A stretch of DNA of 50,628 bases, from positions 1-50,628 of IMG/VR virus record IMGVR_UViG_3300028146_000013; one strand, written 5' to 3'. Below, one piece after another: positions 38,457 through 48,258 of this stretch (positions are counted from its first letter, which is position 1; the number at the start of each line of letters is the position of its first letter). Below the pieces are notes generated by a model. That model was not told the DNA's origin and made no database searches. It saw only the letters and a program-made list of their open reading frames with translations. A program made the position numbers and the translations under genes. The stretch is from a virus.

Positions 38457-39917
38457 TTAATAGCCTGTAGTCGAGTTACGCCCAGAGTTCTGTCGATAAA
38501 TAGCCCCTTGGCGGGCCATTTCTAGGTCACCTTCATCGATTGCGTCCTCGTCATCGACCTCAGGAGCCTTGTCAATGCCCAAAAAGAGCGTCGCGGTGGA
38601 GTCGAATTGGTCATCGAGGGTCGCTTCGGAGTCCCCAGTGAACTTCATTACCTCCTCATGGTAGCCAGCATACCACTCCGCGCCCTTGTTGAACCTGATT
38701 GCTCCTGCCCGATGGCGCTTTTGGAAGGTCCGGCCCCGAGTTTTCTTGTCTGTGATCGGCGTGAGGACCTGAAAAGAGATGAACTTGTCCCTAGCGAACA
38801 TCTCTTTCACGAGCATAGGCTCAATCGCCTTCCATATTTGACCACCCTCCACATAAAACACATCGATATTCCAGCGTTGTTGTACGCTGAATAGCTCCTC
38901 AACAATCTCCAGAGAATCCCAACGCCCGACTCGTTGGTCAATGATATTAGTGAAATTACCGAGATCCTTGCCACCGATGGTGATGGATGACCGATTCGCA
39001 GAATCCTTTTTGGAGATTGCAAAGTCCACCCCCGCGTAGAAGGTCATGAACTGCTCAAAGTGCTCCGGCTTCATCGGAAGGAAGTCTTGCTCGCGCAGGT
39101 AAGACTCAGCGTTGTCCCGAGGATCGTTGAGATACTCTTGGGAGTAGCCCGCAGCGTCGCCTTCATCGACCATCTCTTTCTGCTTAGCCCGAAGACGAGC
39201 TTCTGGGAACTTCTCAGGCCAGAGAAGGTCCTCGAACTCCGTGAAGGACTTGTGGGCCTTGTAGAGGCGCGAGTGCCAGGCGTTGTTCTTCATCAATCGA
39301 CTGAGGAGAGAGTCCTCATGGAGAATGGTTCCATGAATACGAATAAGACCTCCGTCCCTGAGGGCCTGCTTACAGGCTCTAAAGAACCACTGGCGGAACT
39401 TCTTCCTTCTATCGACATTGACCACCTGTTCATCATCTTCAAGATCGTCGCCGATAATGAGACCAGGGCGGCATCCGTTCCACTTCCTGCCTCTAATCTT
39501 CTGTTCCGCGCCTCTAGCAATGATTCTAAACTGATGACCATCGACGCACTCCACGATGATATCGGTTTTCTGGTCAACCAAAAAGCCCTTAATCTTGAAG
39601 TCTCTGATGAGATCGTCGTTCTCTCTAAGCTCATTAGCGATGTCGTTGAGATGCTCGATAGCCATCTCTTCGCTCGCCCCGACGATAATCACGTAGGTTT
39701 GGGCCCTAAAGAGCACATTGGCGAGGGTGTAGTCGTGGGTCAAGGCTGTGGACTTGGCATGGTTACGAGGAGCGGCAATCGCACAGGCTTCCCAGGGGGA
39801 GCAATAAAGCGCCCAGCATTCCCGATGGAACTCTGGGGTGGGACGGGGAGTATCGTAGCGAGGGCTCAGGTAGACCCCTGAGAGTGACTCAACCAAGTCT
39901 GAGGTAAGCTGAATCAT
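38457..39917 (-). CDS. Terminase large subunit
   Basis: A 486-aa terminase. ATPase: Walker A APRNHAKST (49-57), Walker B GLIIGDDLED (152-161). Nuclease: FYAGVDFAIS with Asp298, and later acidic residues (DDQFDSTATLFLG) as metal ligands. It cuts and pumps DNA into the head through the portal. Length is usual (about 480-500 aa). It is ATGA-coupled to the repeat protein before it. The small subunit is not adjacent but 10 kb upstream, see 50046-50606. Confidence 0.9.
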   Translation of the reverse strand: MIQLTSDLVESLSGVYLSPRYDTPRPTPEFHRECWALYCSPWEACAIAAPRNHAKSTALTHDYTLANVLFRAQTYVIIVGASEEMAIEHLNDIANELRENDDLIRDFKIKGFLVDQKTDIIVECVDGHQFRIIARGAEQKIRGRKWNGCRPGLIIGDDLEDDEQVVNVDRRKKFRQWFFRACKQALRDGGLIRIHGTILHEDSLLSRLMKNNAWHSRLYKAHKSFTEFEDLLWPEKFPEARLRAKQKEMVDEGDAAGYSQEYLNDPRDNAESYLREQDFLPMKPEHFEQFMTFYAGVDFAISKKDSANRSSITIGGKDLGNFTNIIDQRVGRWDSLEIVEELFSVQQRWNIDVFYVEGGQIWKAIEPMLVKEMFARDKFISFQVLTPITDKKTRGRTFQKRHRAGAIRFNKGAEWYAGYHEEVMKFTGDSEATLDDQFDSTATLFLGIDKAPEVDDEDAIDEGDLEMARQGAIYRQNSGRNSTTGY

Positions 39918-41230
39918 GCGAGGTCAGGGACAACCGCTAGGAAGCCAGGAAGTTCGATGGTCTGACCAAGGCTGGTGGTCGCCTTGGCGAGGATCTCGTA
40001 GATGGTGCCAAGGACACCCCCCGTGACCAACTGGCTCACGATGGTACCGGATATCAAAGAGGCCCCGCTGATGACCGCCGAGGGGCTCGGGTCGTTGCCA
40101 GTGTAGACCGTGCAAGTGCAGACCGCCGACACGATGGTTTCCCCAGCGCCTAGCTTCGAGATGAAGTCTATGGCTAGGAAGACTGTCTCGCCAAGTTTCT
40201 TTGCTGGTAGTATCACACGATCACCATATAGGCCAGGGGGCGAGGTAAGAGTCGGCGGCGGAGGCGGAGTTGTGAAGGTGCTAGGCGTCCAGACCTTCGT
40301 TCCGTTAACCGTTAGATCGACCTGCCCAGCAACGAAGGGGTTGGGGACGATGGTCCGACCGACAACAATAGGCCGGGGGACTGCAGGGTAGAACCGACTC
40401 TGTTGAGTCAAGTCAGCTAGCTGAGGAGCACTGATAATGGGGCGGATGAACGCCCCTGGAATCGGCGGTGCCTTGAGCGGCTTAGTAAGTACCGACTGCT
40501 GCGTCGGGTCGAACGCCTGTGGAGGCACAGGAACGTTCATAGTGATTGTGGGGCCTTGGATACCTGGAGACGACCGTCGAATCTGACTCTGAATCGTTAG
40601 ATCGACTTGCGGCTCGCCCACGAAGTAAGACTTCAACAGCAATGGCTGAGGGACCGTCCCCACCACACTCTTAAACGTGTTTGGCCGTAGCTGGAAGTAC
40701 TCTGTCGGATCGGGGCCTGCGCCAATCCAAGTGATCAACAAGCCAGGGAACGTTACCGATGGCTCATAGAACTGACTTTGAACCGTTGGGTCGAAAGCCT
40801 GTTGAGGCACAAAGATAAACGGACTGACCGGCGATATGACGATAGTCTGCTGTGGTGTCGCCGACCTCGTTATAACCGCCGGCAAGGTTGGATCGAACGT
40901 CTGTTGAGGCACGAACATGTGCTGAACAACAGGCGATAGCCCACCTTGAACCTGCGATTCCCAAACCTGACTTTGAAGCGTTAAATCATACTGTGGTCCA
41001 ACATTGATGAACTTGCCAAGACTATTGACGAGAGGCGGCGGGGTGATTATAGACTTGTAGATGTTAGTCTTAACCGACTCTGCGTTATAGATCGCCTCTG
41101 AATGAATACCAAACTGATAGGACGAACTAACCGCCTGCCCCGTGGGCTGAATCCCTGTAGGGGGCATCGCAAGCGCAAGCAGTGCTGCTACATGCGATGC
41201 CCCAGGACCATGGCCCACAACGGCTGGCAT
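39914..41230 (-). CDS. Repeat-containing fibre or adhesin protein
   Basis: A 438-aa protein. After an Ala-rich start, residues 79-315 hold about eight degenerate repeats of roughly 32 aa around PQxxFDPTxQSxxY (starts near 79, 108, 142, 173, 207, 237, 269, 303). Then a Pro-rich hinge (TPPPPPTLTSPPG) leads to a C-terminal beta domain (about 335-438). Fibrous phage proteins carry such repeats. The 1-base gap from the previous gene and ATGA coupling to terminase put it in the late operon. Confidence 0.65.
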   Translation of the reverse strand: MPAVVGHGPGASHVAALLALAMPPTGIQPTGQAVSSSYQFGIHSEAIYNAESVKTNIYKSIITPPPLVNSLGKFINVGPQYDLTLQSQVWESQVQGGLSPVVQHMFVPQQTFDPTLPAVITRSATPQQTIVISPVSPFIFVPQQAFDPTVQSQFYEPSVTFPGLLITWIGAGPDPTEYFQLRPNTFKSVVGTVPQPLLLKSYFVGEPQVDLTIQSQIRRSSPGIQGPTITMNVPVPPQAFDPTQQSVLTKPLKAPPIPGAFIRPIISAPQLADLTQQSRFYPAVPRPIVVGRTIVPNPFVAGQVDLTVNGTKVWTPSTFTTPPPPPTLTSPPGLYGDRVILPAKKLGETVFLAIDFISKLGAGETIVSAVCTCTVYTGNDPSPSAVISGASLISGTIVSQLVTGGVLGTIYEILAKATTSLGQTIELPGFLAVVPDLA

Positions 41231-41231
41231 T

Positions 41232-41774
41232 TCAGTTTACCGACCCAAAGGCACAAGACTGCGGGGTTACTGAACCAGCAACGGATAGCGTCCATCCAAG
41301 GAAGAACCCCTGGGTAGTACTAGTGTCGATGGTTGCGGAGGTCCCGCCAAAGGGAACAGCGAAGGAGCTACCAGCAGTAGCCGCCACACCGCCCCCATAG
41401 AAGCACCCATGAGCCATGGCGGTCGATGAGGTAGCGACACCGTTGTTGACGGTTCGCATGACGATAAACCCATCGATATACCAAGGCTCGTTGGTGAGGC
41501 TGACTGGAACGGTTTGAGCCACCGACGCCCCGAAGGTAACACCGCCCGTGGTGGTTCCCCATCGAGGCGTCAGAGTCAAGGTTCCAGAAGCGCCAGTAGA
41601 GTAGATCCCTCCCATCTTGAACCAGTACATCTTTCCGACCCTTGCGTCACTTGCTGGGACCTGAGTGAACGTAGCAACCGGAAAGAGTACTGTTTCAGTC
41701 GTCGCAACAATAGCACTCTGGTTCGCAAGGCAAGGGTCGCAATACGGTGCGTCAAGAAAGTATTGTCGCGACAT
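41232..41774 (-). CDS. Beta-rich virion protein
   Basis: A 180-aa Thr/Ser/Gly-rich beta protein with a short cysteine-containing N-terminus (YCDPC at 11-15). Composition resembles the next gene (41778-42248): both seem to be small jelly-roll-like structural proteins. Role unknown. Confidence 0.6.
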   Translation of the reverse strand: MSRQYFLDAPYCDPCLANQSAIVATTETVLFPVATFTQVPASDARVGKMYWFKMGGIYSTGASGTLTLTPRWGTTTGGVTFGASVAQTVPVSLTNEPWYIDGFIVMRTVNNGVATSSTAMAHGCFYGGGVAATAGSSFAVPFGGTSATIDTSTTQGFFLGWTLSVAGSVTPQSCAFGSVN

Positions 41775-41777
41775 GGG

Positions 41778-42248
41778 TTATTCTTCCCACTGTAGACCAT
41801 AGGAGGTCAGGTTAGCGTCAGCGCCTGTTACGTTGCCACAACCCAACTGGTTGAAGGCTGTTCCCAGAGCGCCGCCGACAATAAACCATTCACCGCCGAG
41901 CGGCAACGTGATGGTCCCGCCGCCACCTTGAACGTTCCAGTTCTGCTTATACAGGTTAACGTCTGCAGTGGCCGTTCCCACGGTCGTGTAGGTGTTGACC
42001 GAAGCCAATGCAACAGCATTGGGGCTAGTCGGCACCACGCTCAACGCCGCTGGAGTCGCCGGGGTGTTACCGATTCTTGCCCATCGAGTGATATAGCCAA
42101 CGAGCGAAGTACCGTCGCCGCCCCAGTCAAACATCTTGACCTTGGCTAGCTGACCGACCGTCAGAGTGGTGAGCACCCAACTGTTGATAGTCGTGGTGTT
42201 CGCCGTTGGAGTAAAAGTTGCAGGGGTGTGTGCAGCAAACTGAGCCAT
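41778..42248 (-). CDS. Beta-rich virion protein
   Basis: A 156-aa Thr/Gly-rich beta protein (TPATFTPTANTTTINSW start). Likely a structural relative of 41232-41774 by composition. GGAGGA lies before its ATG. No family recognised. Confidence 0.6.
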   Translation of the reverse strand: MAQFAAHTPATFTPTANTTTINSWVLTTLTVGQLAKVKMFDWGGDGTSLVGYITRWARIGNTPATPAALSVVPTSPNAVALASVNTYTTVGTATADVNLYKQNWNVQGGGGTITLPLGGEWFIVGGALGTAFNQLGCGNVTGADANLTSYGLQWEE

Positions 42249-42260
42249 GGAGGAATCCTC

Positions 42261-42566
42261 TTAAGTATGTGGAACCATTTTGAGATACTTATCTAGCTTA
42301 ATAACAGCATCAATTGCCTGGTCAATCTGCTGAGTGAAAGGCACACAGCCTAAACGAGCAGTTTGAGCGACACAAGCGGGCTGGGAACAGAGGGGCTGGG
42401 AGCATTTAGAGCACCAACCCCCTTGGACCTTCGCCCATTCCTGCATCTTAATAACCGCGCGGCAATGGCCGCAGGTTTTAACGTCAGCTTCCTGACGAGT
42501 CTTTAAGTTCTTGTCGTTGACGAAATAACCCGCCCCCCGAATGTGAGGGGTACCTATGATAATCAT
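42261..42566 (-). CDS. Zinc-finger protein in the virion region
   Basis: A 101-aa protein with CGHC (32-35), WCSKC (51-55) and two more cysteines (PLCSQPAC), a two-zinc pattern. ATGA-coupled to the previous gene. Role unknown. Confidence 0.65.
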   Translation of the reverse strand: MIIIGTPHIRGAGYFVNDKNLKTRQEADVKTCGHCRAVIKMQEWAKVQGGWCSKCSQPLCSQPACVAQTARLGCVPFTQQIDQAIDAVIKLDKYLKMVPHT

Positions 42567-42760
42567 CGTACGCGCTCCTCGTTCTGGTTATAGGGCTTAA
42601 GCCGAGGCTCCTGGGCCATGATCAAGGCGTCGTGGCGGATGACTAAGCTACGCTTAGCAGCAGCGATATCGCCTTTAGACAGCATCTCTAGCACGATAGC
42701 GATTAGCTCTAACTCTTCCTTATGCTGGCCGTATTCAAGGGTTTGAGTAGTGATAAACAT
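42563..42760 (-). CDS. Small helical protein
   Basis: A 65-aa helical charged protein coupled by ATGA to the zinc-finger gene. No family recognised. Confidence 0.6.
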   Translation of the reverse strand: MFITTQTLEYGQHKEELELIAIVLEMLSKGDIAAAKRSLVIRHDALIMAQEPRLKPYNQNEERVR

Positions 42761-42763
42761 AGG

Positions 42764-43459
42764 TTAGCCCATGATGAAGATGGTTCTGGGAATTGCTGCT
42801 GGAGGCACAACTATAGTAGGCTTGTACGTTGAAGCTGCCCAAGCGTTATGATAGGTAGCTCCGCCAGTAGCGTTGCAAGAATTGGACCCAGAAGCCGGTA
42901 AAGTATTCGAGAAGAAGAAAGTGCCAATAGCACTCTCAGTGAAGTCCTGAGTCCAGCCGTTGTTCTGAGTGAAGGTTCCTGTGGAGGTCGAACAGAAGTT
43001 AGTTAGACAGCCAAACTCGTTAGCGGCTGTCGTGTTAAAGGTAGCGTTTAAAGGGTTGGCACTAACTGCCCCAGTAGTGTTGACATCGAGAGCCCCAGTT
43101 GTTAGAGCGCCGATTAACTCATAGACACATCCTGAGATGCCAATACCAGCAGCTACACTATTGCCCACCGTGATCGTTATTACTTTAGCCCCATTAGTGA
43201 CATTCAGAACGTGCGCTGTCCCACCCGTGCCGCCAGAGAAGACATCAAAGTTGTTCTGATCTGTAATATAGATATTGCTTTTGTCGTCTGTAATCGAAGT
43301 AAGAGAAGGAGTCCCCGTTGTAGAGCTAAAGCCAAACCCGACATGGATAATGCTTCCAACGCCTACGATGCTGCCTAACGTAATAACCAAGGAAGCCGAG
43401 GTGGAGGAACCACCGCTTCTAACATTACCAACTGGGGTCTGACCCTTAGTAACAGCCAT
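42764..43459 (-). CDS. Beta-rich fibre-region protein
   Basis: A 231-aa Gly/Thr/Ser/Ala-rich protein with regular beta-strands and conserved-looking FG/GC turns; resembles virion surface proteins by composition. Start ATG 43459 overlaps the previous stop (TAATG). No family recognised. Confidence 0.6.
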   Translation of the reverse strand: MAVTKGQTPVGNVRSGGSSTSASLVITLGSIVGVGSIIHVGFGFSSTTGTPSLTSITDDKSNIYITDQNNFDVFSGGTGGTAHVLNVTNGAKVITITVGNSVAAGIGISGCVYELIGALTTGALDVNTTGAVSANPLNATFNTTAANEFGCLTNFCSTSTGTFTQNNGWTQDFTESAIGTFFFSNTLPASGSNSCNATGGATYHNAWAASTYKPTIVVPPAAIPRTIFIMG

Positions 43460-45417
43460 TAGTGATGTACCGCCCCCAGATCCCAAGTCGGGGGCCAGAG
43501 AACATTAAGCGCATCAAACCGCACCGGGACGGTGGTACCGCCGATGTAGCCACCGCTTATAGTGGGCTTGAAGTCACTAATAAGGCTAAAGTTACCTGAG
43601 CCATTAGTGAAGCCTGGATTGGTAGCTGCATTAGCTGTGTTATGGTCTACAGTGTTACCAGAGCCAGTGTTGGTAACCGCCGTGCCAGTGCTAGTACCAG
43701 CATAGAGCATGATGTTCTGAATATGGCTGTTCTGGGCAGGGGCGCCCCACGAACCGCTGGTATCGTTCTGAACAGCAACAGTGCTACCCGCACCATGGCC
43801 AGTCGGGGAGTAGACAGAAATGTTGAAGTACTCTTGGCCGTTCGGTGGGAAGAGGGGTGCGCCCGTTTCACCCGTGGTGCAGGTTCCACTTGGAGCGCTA
43901 CAGTTACCCGACAGCTGACACGCGCCCCGACTACCGACTTGCATAGCGTTTTGAACGTAGTTAGCACCAACGGTCTGTAGCTGAAAGGCAGAGTCTCGAA
44001 CCGTGATGTTCTGACCGCTCACTTGAGCGCCTTTGCCACCGCTCGTAACGGGCGGGGAGTTTCCGATCACCCGCTCCACCACAACATTCTTAATATGCTC
44101 GTCCACCGAGCCATTTTGGGGAGCTACCTCAAAGGGACCACCAGAAGTGCCAAAGCTGTTATCGGAGATCCATACAAACTGCGTGGTCTGTCCAATCCAC
44201 GGAGCGCAGGACTGATAGGTGTTACCTGAGTGGAACTTGAAGTTCGCTGCTTGGCTAATTGCGTTGTTAAAGGTGCTATTACTATAGACACTCTTACTGC
44301 CCGCGCTCACCCGGAAGGTTTCTACGTTACCCCCAGACCCGCCCGTTCCCTCGAAGTCAGAGCCTAAAACCGCTATATAGTCTGCTACGATATAATTAGG
44401 CGTTCCTCCACAGTTCAGAGCCCCAGAAGCGTTGACACAGTTATTCTCGCTAACGTTGAAATAGACTGCAATCTGGCCGCTGCCCACCTTACCATGCCAG
44501 TCAGAATCCACCACTCCAATCTGAGTGGCTTGCTGGAAGCTACCCGCGCCTGCTGTAGTGCCGTTGATCGTAGTGTTATAGAAGGTAATCTGGGTCTGCG
44601 GCACGGTGGTCGAGAGCACATTCATGTCCATTTGAATGCCGTTGCTAGCGATTCCAGCACCTGCAATGACGATATCCGAGAAGCGCCCATCAACCGCTGT
44701 ATTCGCGACCTTGACGACTGGATTACCTCCAGAGGTACTCGTAAAAGTTGGTCGGCCTGTTTGCGTGTTTACACACGTACCATAGGCACCTACGCTCCAC
44801 TTAGTACCTGAAATGGTGAAGTTACCGCCCGTGAAGTTATCCCCACACTTATAGAGAAGCCGCTTGTTGGACAGGCTAGCGTTGATAGCAGCGAAGGTTG
44901 AGGCCACGGTTTGAGTCGCGCCTGCAGGGCATCCGCTTCCAACCGTCGTGTTGAATAGACAGGTTGTTTGGGCTCCCGGCCACCCACTCGCCCCAGAAGG
45001 GTCAAACACGTGGACACTCATAGCGCATTTAACATCATTAACCCCGTCGTTGGAGTCAACGTTCACTGTGTAAAAAGTATCCCGGCCTTCCGTCACGAAG
45101 AGATGGGCAGCGTTGTTGCCAGTAGCAAAGGTGCGCTGATTGACGTTAGGGTTAGAGCCATAGCGCCACGTTGCGGTCCCAGAGCCTAGCCGGTCGCCAA
45201 AGTCCCACGAAGAGTTAACATCTTGGTAGGCGGTTGAGTTTACTAACACATTAGTTGATGCAACCCCTGAGTTGTCGAAGAAGACTAGCAAGGGGGATAC
45301 GCCAGATAGTCTAGGGCTAGTCGGCGTAGTCGTGAGTGACCCCACTGTCTGTGGACACGGGTTATTAACCGCGTGGGCGGCACTAGCAAATAGCAATAGC
45401 CAGAGTAAGTGTTTCAT
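43459..45417 (-). CDS. Secreted beta-helix protein, fibre or polysaccharide-binding
   Basis: A 652-aa protein with an N-terminal Sec signal peptide (MKHLLWLLLFASAAHA, cut before VNN), a PKD-like domain (about 25-140: PLLVFFDNSGV, SSWDFGD, DSNDGVNDVKC) and a long parallel beta-helix of N/G/V-rich turns (about 165-640). A cleavable signal peptide is unusual for a phage fibre, which normally assembles in the cytoplasm. It may be exported, may be a host-type pectate-lyase relative, or the segment may act as a membrane anchor. ATGA-coupled to the Ig-like gene upstream. Confidence 0.65.
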   Translation of the reverse strand: MKHLLWLLLFASAAHAVNNPCPQTVGSLTTTPTSPRLSGVSPLLVFFDNSGVASTNVLVNSTAYQDVNSSWDFGDRLGSGTATWRYGSNPNVNQRTFATGNNAAHLFVTEGRDTFYTVNVDSNDGVNDVKCAMSVHVFDPSGASGWPGAQTTCLFNTTVGSGCPAGATQTVASTFAAINASLSNKRLLYKCGDNFTGGNFTISGTKWSVGAYGTCVNTQTGRPTFTSTSGGNPVVKVANTAVDGRFSDIVIAGAGIASNGIQMDMNVLSTTVPQTQITFYNTTINGTTAGAGSFQQATQIGVVDSDWHGKVGSGQIAVYFNVSENNCVNASGALNCGGTPNYIVADYIAVLGSDFEGTGGSGGNVETFRVSAGSKSVYSNSTFNNAISQAANFKFHSGNTYQSCAPWIGQTTQFVWISDNSFGTSGGPFEVAPQNGSVDEHIKNVVVERVIGNSPPVTSGGKGAQVSGQNITVRDSAFQLQTVGANYVQNAMQVGSRGACQLSGNCSAPSGTCTTGETGAPLFPPNGQEYFNISVYSPTGHGAGSTVAVQNDTSGSWGAPAQNSHIQNIMLYAGTSTGTAVTNTGSGNTVDHNTANAATNPGFTNGSGNFSLISDFKPTISGGYIGGTTVPVRFDALNVLWPPTWDLGAVHH

Positions 45418-46037
45418 ATGTTTAAGGTGATCGTACCGGTGTTAGAAGTCACTGTGTCAGTCGCTTGGATCACAATAGAAATGGCCCCAGAAGTTGGGCT
45501 CGGCCAACTAAAGATCGTACGGGCGTTAGACTGATTGATGAACGAAGCTGTGATCGCTGGCGAGACAACCGACCAAGAAATAAGGTTCGTGCTATTGGTG
45601 ACTGTAATACCCAGTTCATAGGGAAGGCCGACCCCAGCCGAAGGCGCAGGAAGCGGGAAGCCATCCTGATGAAGGACAAGGGTGCCTCCACTAGAAACCA
45701 CTTGGAGGCTAAAGTTCTTCGATGCTGATTGACTTGCACTGTCAAGTACCTGTACTAAAACTGTATCGGTCTCTGCTACTCCGGGGGTACCGGTTAAGGC
45801 TCCAGTAGATGAATTGATTACCCAACCATTCGACCCTGTTTGTGAAAGGATTGACCAAACGTAAGGTAGAGTACCGCCAGAAGCCGCAATGGTCGTTGAG
45901 TACGCGCTTCCCTGAGTAGCGTTCGGCAACGGCGATGCCGTGGTGATCACGGGGGTGTTCGTGAATGGAATAATAAACTGCGCCTGAGACGTTATTCCCT
46001 GGGCGTCCATCACTTGAATAGTGAGTATGTCGCTCAT
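45414..46037 (-). CDS. Ig-like (He_PIG type) fibre protein
   Basis: A 207-aa protein with a 'putative Ig' (He_PIG) domain at about 35-115: PLPNATQGSAYSTTIAASGG, then GALTGTPGV and VQVLDSASQSA, followed by a second, divergent beta domain. These domains occur on bacterial surface proteins and fibres. Coupled by ATGA at both ends to beta-helix genes. Confidence 0.7.
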   Translation of the reverse strand: MSDILTIQVMDAQGITSQAQFIIPFTNTPVITTASPLPNATQGSAYSTTIAASGGTLPYVWSILSQTGSNGWVINSSTGALTGTPGVAETDTVLVQVLDSASQSASKNFSLQVVSSGGTLVLHQDGFPLPAPSAGVGLPYELGITVTNSTNLISWSVVSPAITASFINQSNARTIFSWPSPTSGAISIVIQATDTVTSNTGTITLNI

Positions 46038-47710
46038 CCATCGTACGTCACGGTGGCGAGATAGTTAGCGAATGTGGCAGTACGGCCAGCAGTTTCGACC
46101 AGCGCAATGGTTCTCTGGGCGTCGTTGGTCATCCAGAAGTTACACGGAGTCGCAGCGGGGTTAGCTGGAGTGGCTGCGTTAGATCCCGAGAAATTAGAGA
46201 GTACCGTGGGAGTTAGCTCACTAGACTGCATAGCAAGCCCATAAGCGCCTGCAACCGTACCGCCAAGGTTCCACCGTACCTCACGTAACACAGCGTTAAC
46301 AGGTAGCTTCCGGCTCCAAGTACCCAAGTTTACTGGCGCTTGAGTATTAGAGCCAGTGAACTGCACTGTCTTTGGGTAGGTGATACCCGAGGTCGAGAAC
46401 TGCCAGTTGAGAGTGGTCGGGAAGATCTCAGTGGGGTCGTTACCCCGGCAACTAATATCGAACTCAACAACTGGCGCACCACCTTTATTAGTGGCAAGTT
46501 CAATGAACGAACAGAAGCTCGCCGCGTTCGGGTACTGAAGGATATTACAGTTCTTGTAGGCGAAGTTCGACTGAAAATTAAAGGCGTTGGCTGCATAAGA
46601 GTACGCATGTTGACCAACAAAGCTACAATTCTGGAAGGTAGTGCAGGCACCTTGACCATTCCCAATCTCAATCAAAACGGTGTCGTTGGTCGATGGATAG
46701 GTAGTGGAATTAGTATCCTGAGTAACCATATCAAAGGCGACGTTGCCCGTGGGCCACTGAGAGTGAAGAAACAGGCAATTAGAGTTACCCATCTCCATAC
46801 GGAGCTTGTCACAGGAGAAACTAGTTACGCCGCGAGAGTGAGTAAAGCCCAAAAGATTGAATATATAAGTTGGGGTCGTCGGTAGCCACCCGGACGCATC
46901 ACCCGCCGTGATTCGCACACTACCGCCCCAATTTAAAGTGACCCAAGAGCCTGTACCTGGATTGAACTTGCAGTCATCAAACCAGAAATTTAGGAACTGA
47001 TCACCGCCACTCCCTACACCCGGCGCGACAAAGAGCCAAGAACCTGCGATAGCCCCTGACAGGGTACACTGGGAGACCATCCACTCACTATTGTTATTGG
47101 TACCAGTGAGATTGAAGATGTTGTTCCAGTTACCACCCCATTGACAGCGATAGAAGTGGTAATCTTGGATATTGCCACCACCCCCCGTGCCCTCAACGGA
47201 GGCTAGAAAGTCTGCAGTGAGGTCATGGCCAACGAAAGAGATGTCTTGGAAGACGGTACCGATGAGCCATTGGTTAGTAAGGAATGGCGTCCCCGCTACA
47301 GAAGGCGTGTAGTCAATACGGGTCGCCTGGCTACCCATCCCTTGGCATTTGATGCCAGTGGTATTATGGTTGATCTGGGTCGGGAGGAGAAGCGGGCAGG
47401 CGTTGACCAGATAGAATGTACCGGGGCCAAGCCGATAGCCGGTGTTGACCCTAAAGGTGCCGTTATAGAGAACGGCAGAGTTAGCAGCCTTTGTGGCTGC
47501 TGCATTCATATTCGCAAGGTCGGTGATACCTGAGGTATCCCCAGAGGCCGGGATAAAGAGACCTAAAGCAAAGCCAATAGCAGCAGCGATAAGTGCATTT
47601 AACGGCGTCTGCTGGGTCGAACCTGGACCGCCTGCAGCTAATTGAAGAGGAACGGCTTCAGTGCCGCCTAAAGTGCCCGCCGAAGGAAGATGGATGAAGT
47701 CGGTTGTCAT
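46034..47710 (-). CDS. Tail fibre / spike with beta-helix
   Basis: A 558-aa protein. The N-terminus (SAGTLGGTEAVPLQLAAGG) has the look of a short attachment head, followed by N/G/F-rich beta-helix turns (about 110-430; IQDYHFYRCQWGGNWNNI, LIEIGNGQGACTTFQNCSF) and a beta-rich end. Probably a receptor-binding spike; together with the 720-aa tailspike and the 652-aa secreted helix it is one of three beta-helix proteins in the genome. Confidence 0.7.
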   Translation of the reverse strand: MTTDFIHLPSAGTLGGTEAVPLQLAAGGPGSTQQTPLNALIAAAIGFALGLFIPASGDTSGITDLANMNAAATKAANSAVLYNGTFRVNTGYRLGPGTFYLVNACPLLLPTQINHNTTGIKCQGMGSQATRIDYTPSVAGTPFLTNQWLIGTVFQDISFVGHDLTADFLASVEGTGGGGNIQDYHFYRCQWGGNWNNIFNLTGTNNNSEWMVSQCTLSGAIAGSWLFVAPGVGSGGDQFLNFWFDDCKFNPGTGSWVTLNWGGSVRITAGDASGWLPTTPTYIFNLLGFTHSRGVTSFSCDKLRMEMGNSNCLFLHSQWPTGNVAFDMVTQDTNSTTYPSTNDTVLIEIGNGQGACTTFQNCSFVGQHAYSYAANAFNFQSNFAYKNCNILQYPNAASFCSFIELATNKGGAPVVEFDISCRGNDPTEIFPTTLNWQFSTSGITYPKTVQFTGSNTQAPVNLGTWSRKLPVNAVLREVRWNLGGTVAGAYGLAMQSSELTPTVLSNFSGSNAATPANPAATPCNFWMTNDAQRTIALVETAGRTATFANYLATVTYDG

Positions 47711-48258
47711 GTTGTTAGTTGAACCCCCGCATCCGTCACAATCGGCACTCCATCACCGGTCACAAGGAAGTCTGTGCCAGGGATGTTAGGCGTTCCCGTG
47801 ATGACTCCCGTCGTTGAAACGAACCAAGTATCGGGGCCCGTGGCTGAAAGGAGCGAGAATACGTAAGGAAGTACGCCGCCCGAGGCTTGACCCGAGATAT
47901 TCTGGCTATACGGAACCCCAAAGGTCGCCGGGGGTAAGGTTTCGCCCACCAACAGCAAGGAAGAGACGATAGTTAGGCTGAATATCTGTACCGGCCCTCT
48001 TCCACCGTGGACATCGGTCACCTGGATGCCTAAAGTATCGACTTCCGTGAAGACTGGGGTGCCTGAGATGACTCCCGAAAGCGATAAGGTTAGCCCAACG
48101 TCTAAAGAGCCTGAAATCAACGCAAAAGTGTACGGTGGAGTGCCGCCCCGAGGCACCAAGGTCACTGAATAAGGCTGTCCCTGAATCGCCGAAGGCAGCG
48201 GTGAGCCCGTCAGGATCGACGGGCCGTAGGGGACGGGGCGGCAGTAGAACTGTTGCAT
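47707..48258 (-). CDS. Double Ig-like (He_PIG) protein
   Basis: A 183-aa protein with two He_PIG domains: PLPSAIQGQPYSVTLVPRGG...LSGVISGTPVF, then LPPATFGVPYSQNISGQASG...TTGVITGTPNIPG. The second is close to the domain in 48863-49114 (shared LPPAT.GVPYSQ.I...ASGG and SLLSATGPD.W.VS). ATG 48258 overlaps the previous stop (TAATG). Confidence 0.7.
   Translation of the reverse strand: MQQFYCRPVPYGPSILTGSPLPSAIQGQPYSVTLVPRGGTPPYTFALISGSLDVGLTLSLSGVISGTPVFTEVDTLGIQVTDVHGGRGPVQIFSLTIVSSLLLVGETLPPATFGVPYSQNISGQASGGVLPYVFSLLSATGPDTWFVSTTGVITGTPNIPGTDFLVTGDGVPIVTDAGVQLTT

Noticed and set aside
39060-39881. A 273-codon + strand frame opposite the terminase
   Set aside because: It is antisense to the conserved terminase gene, with no ribosome-binding site and no motif.
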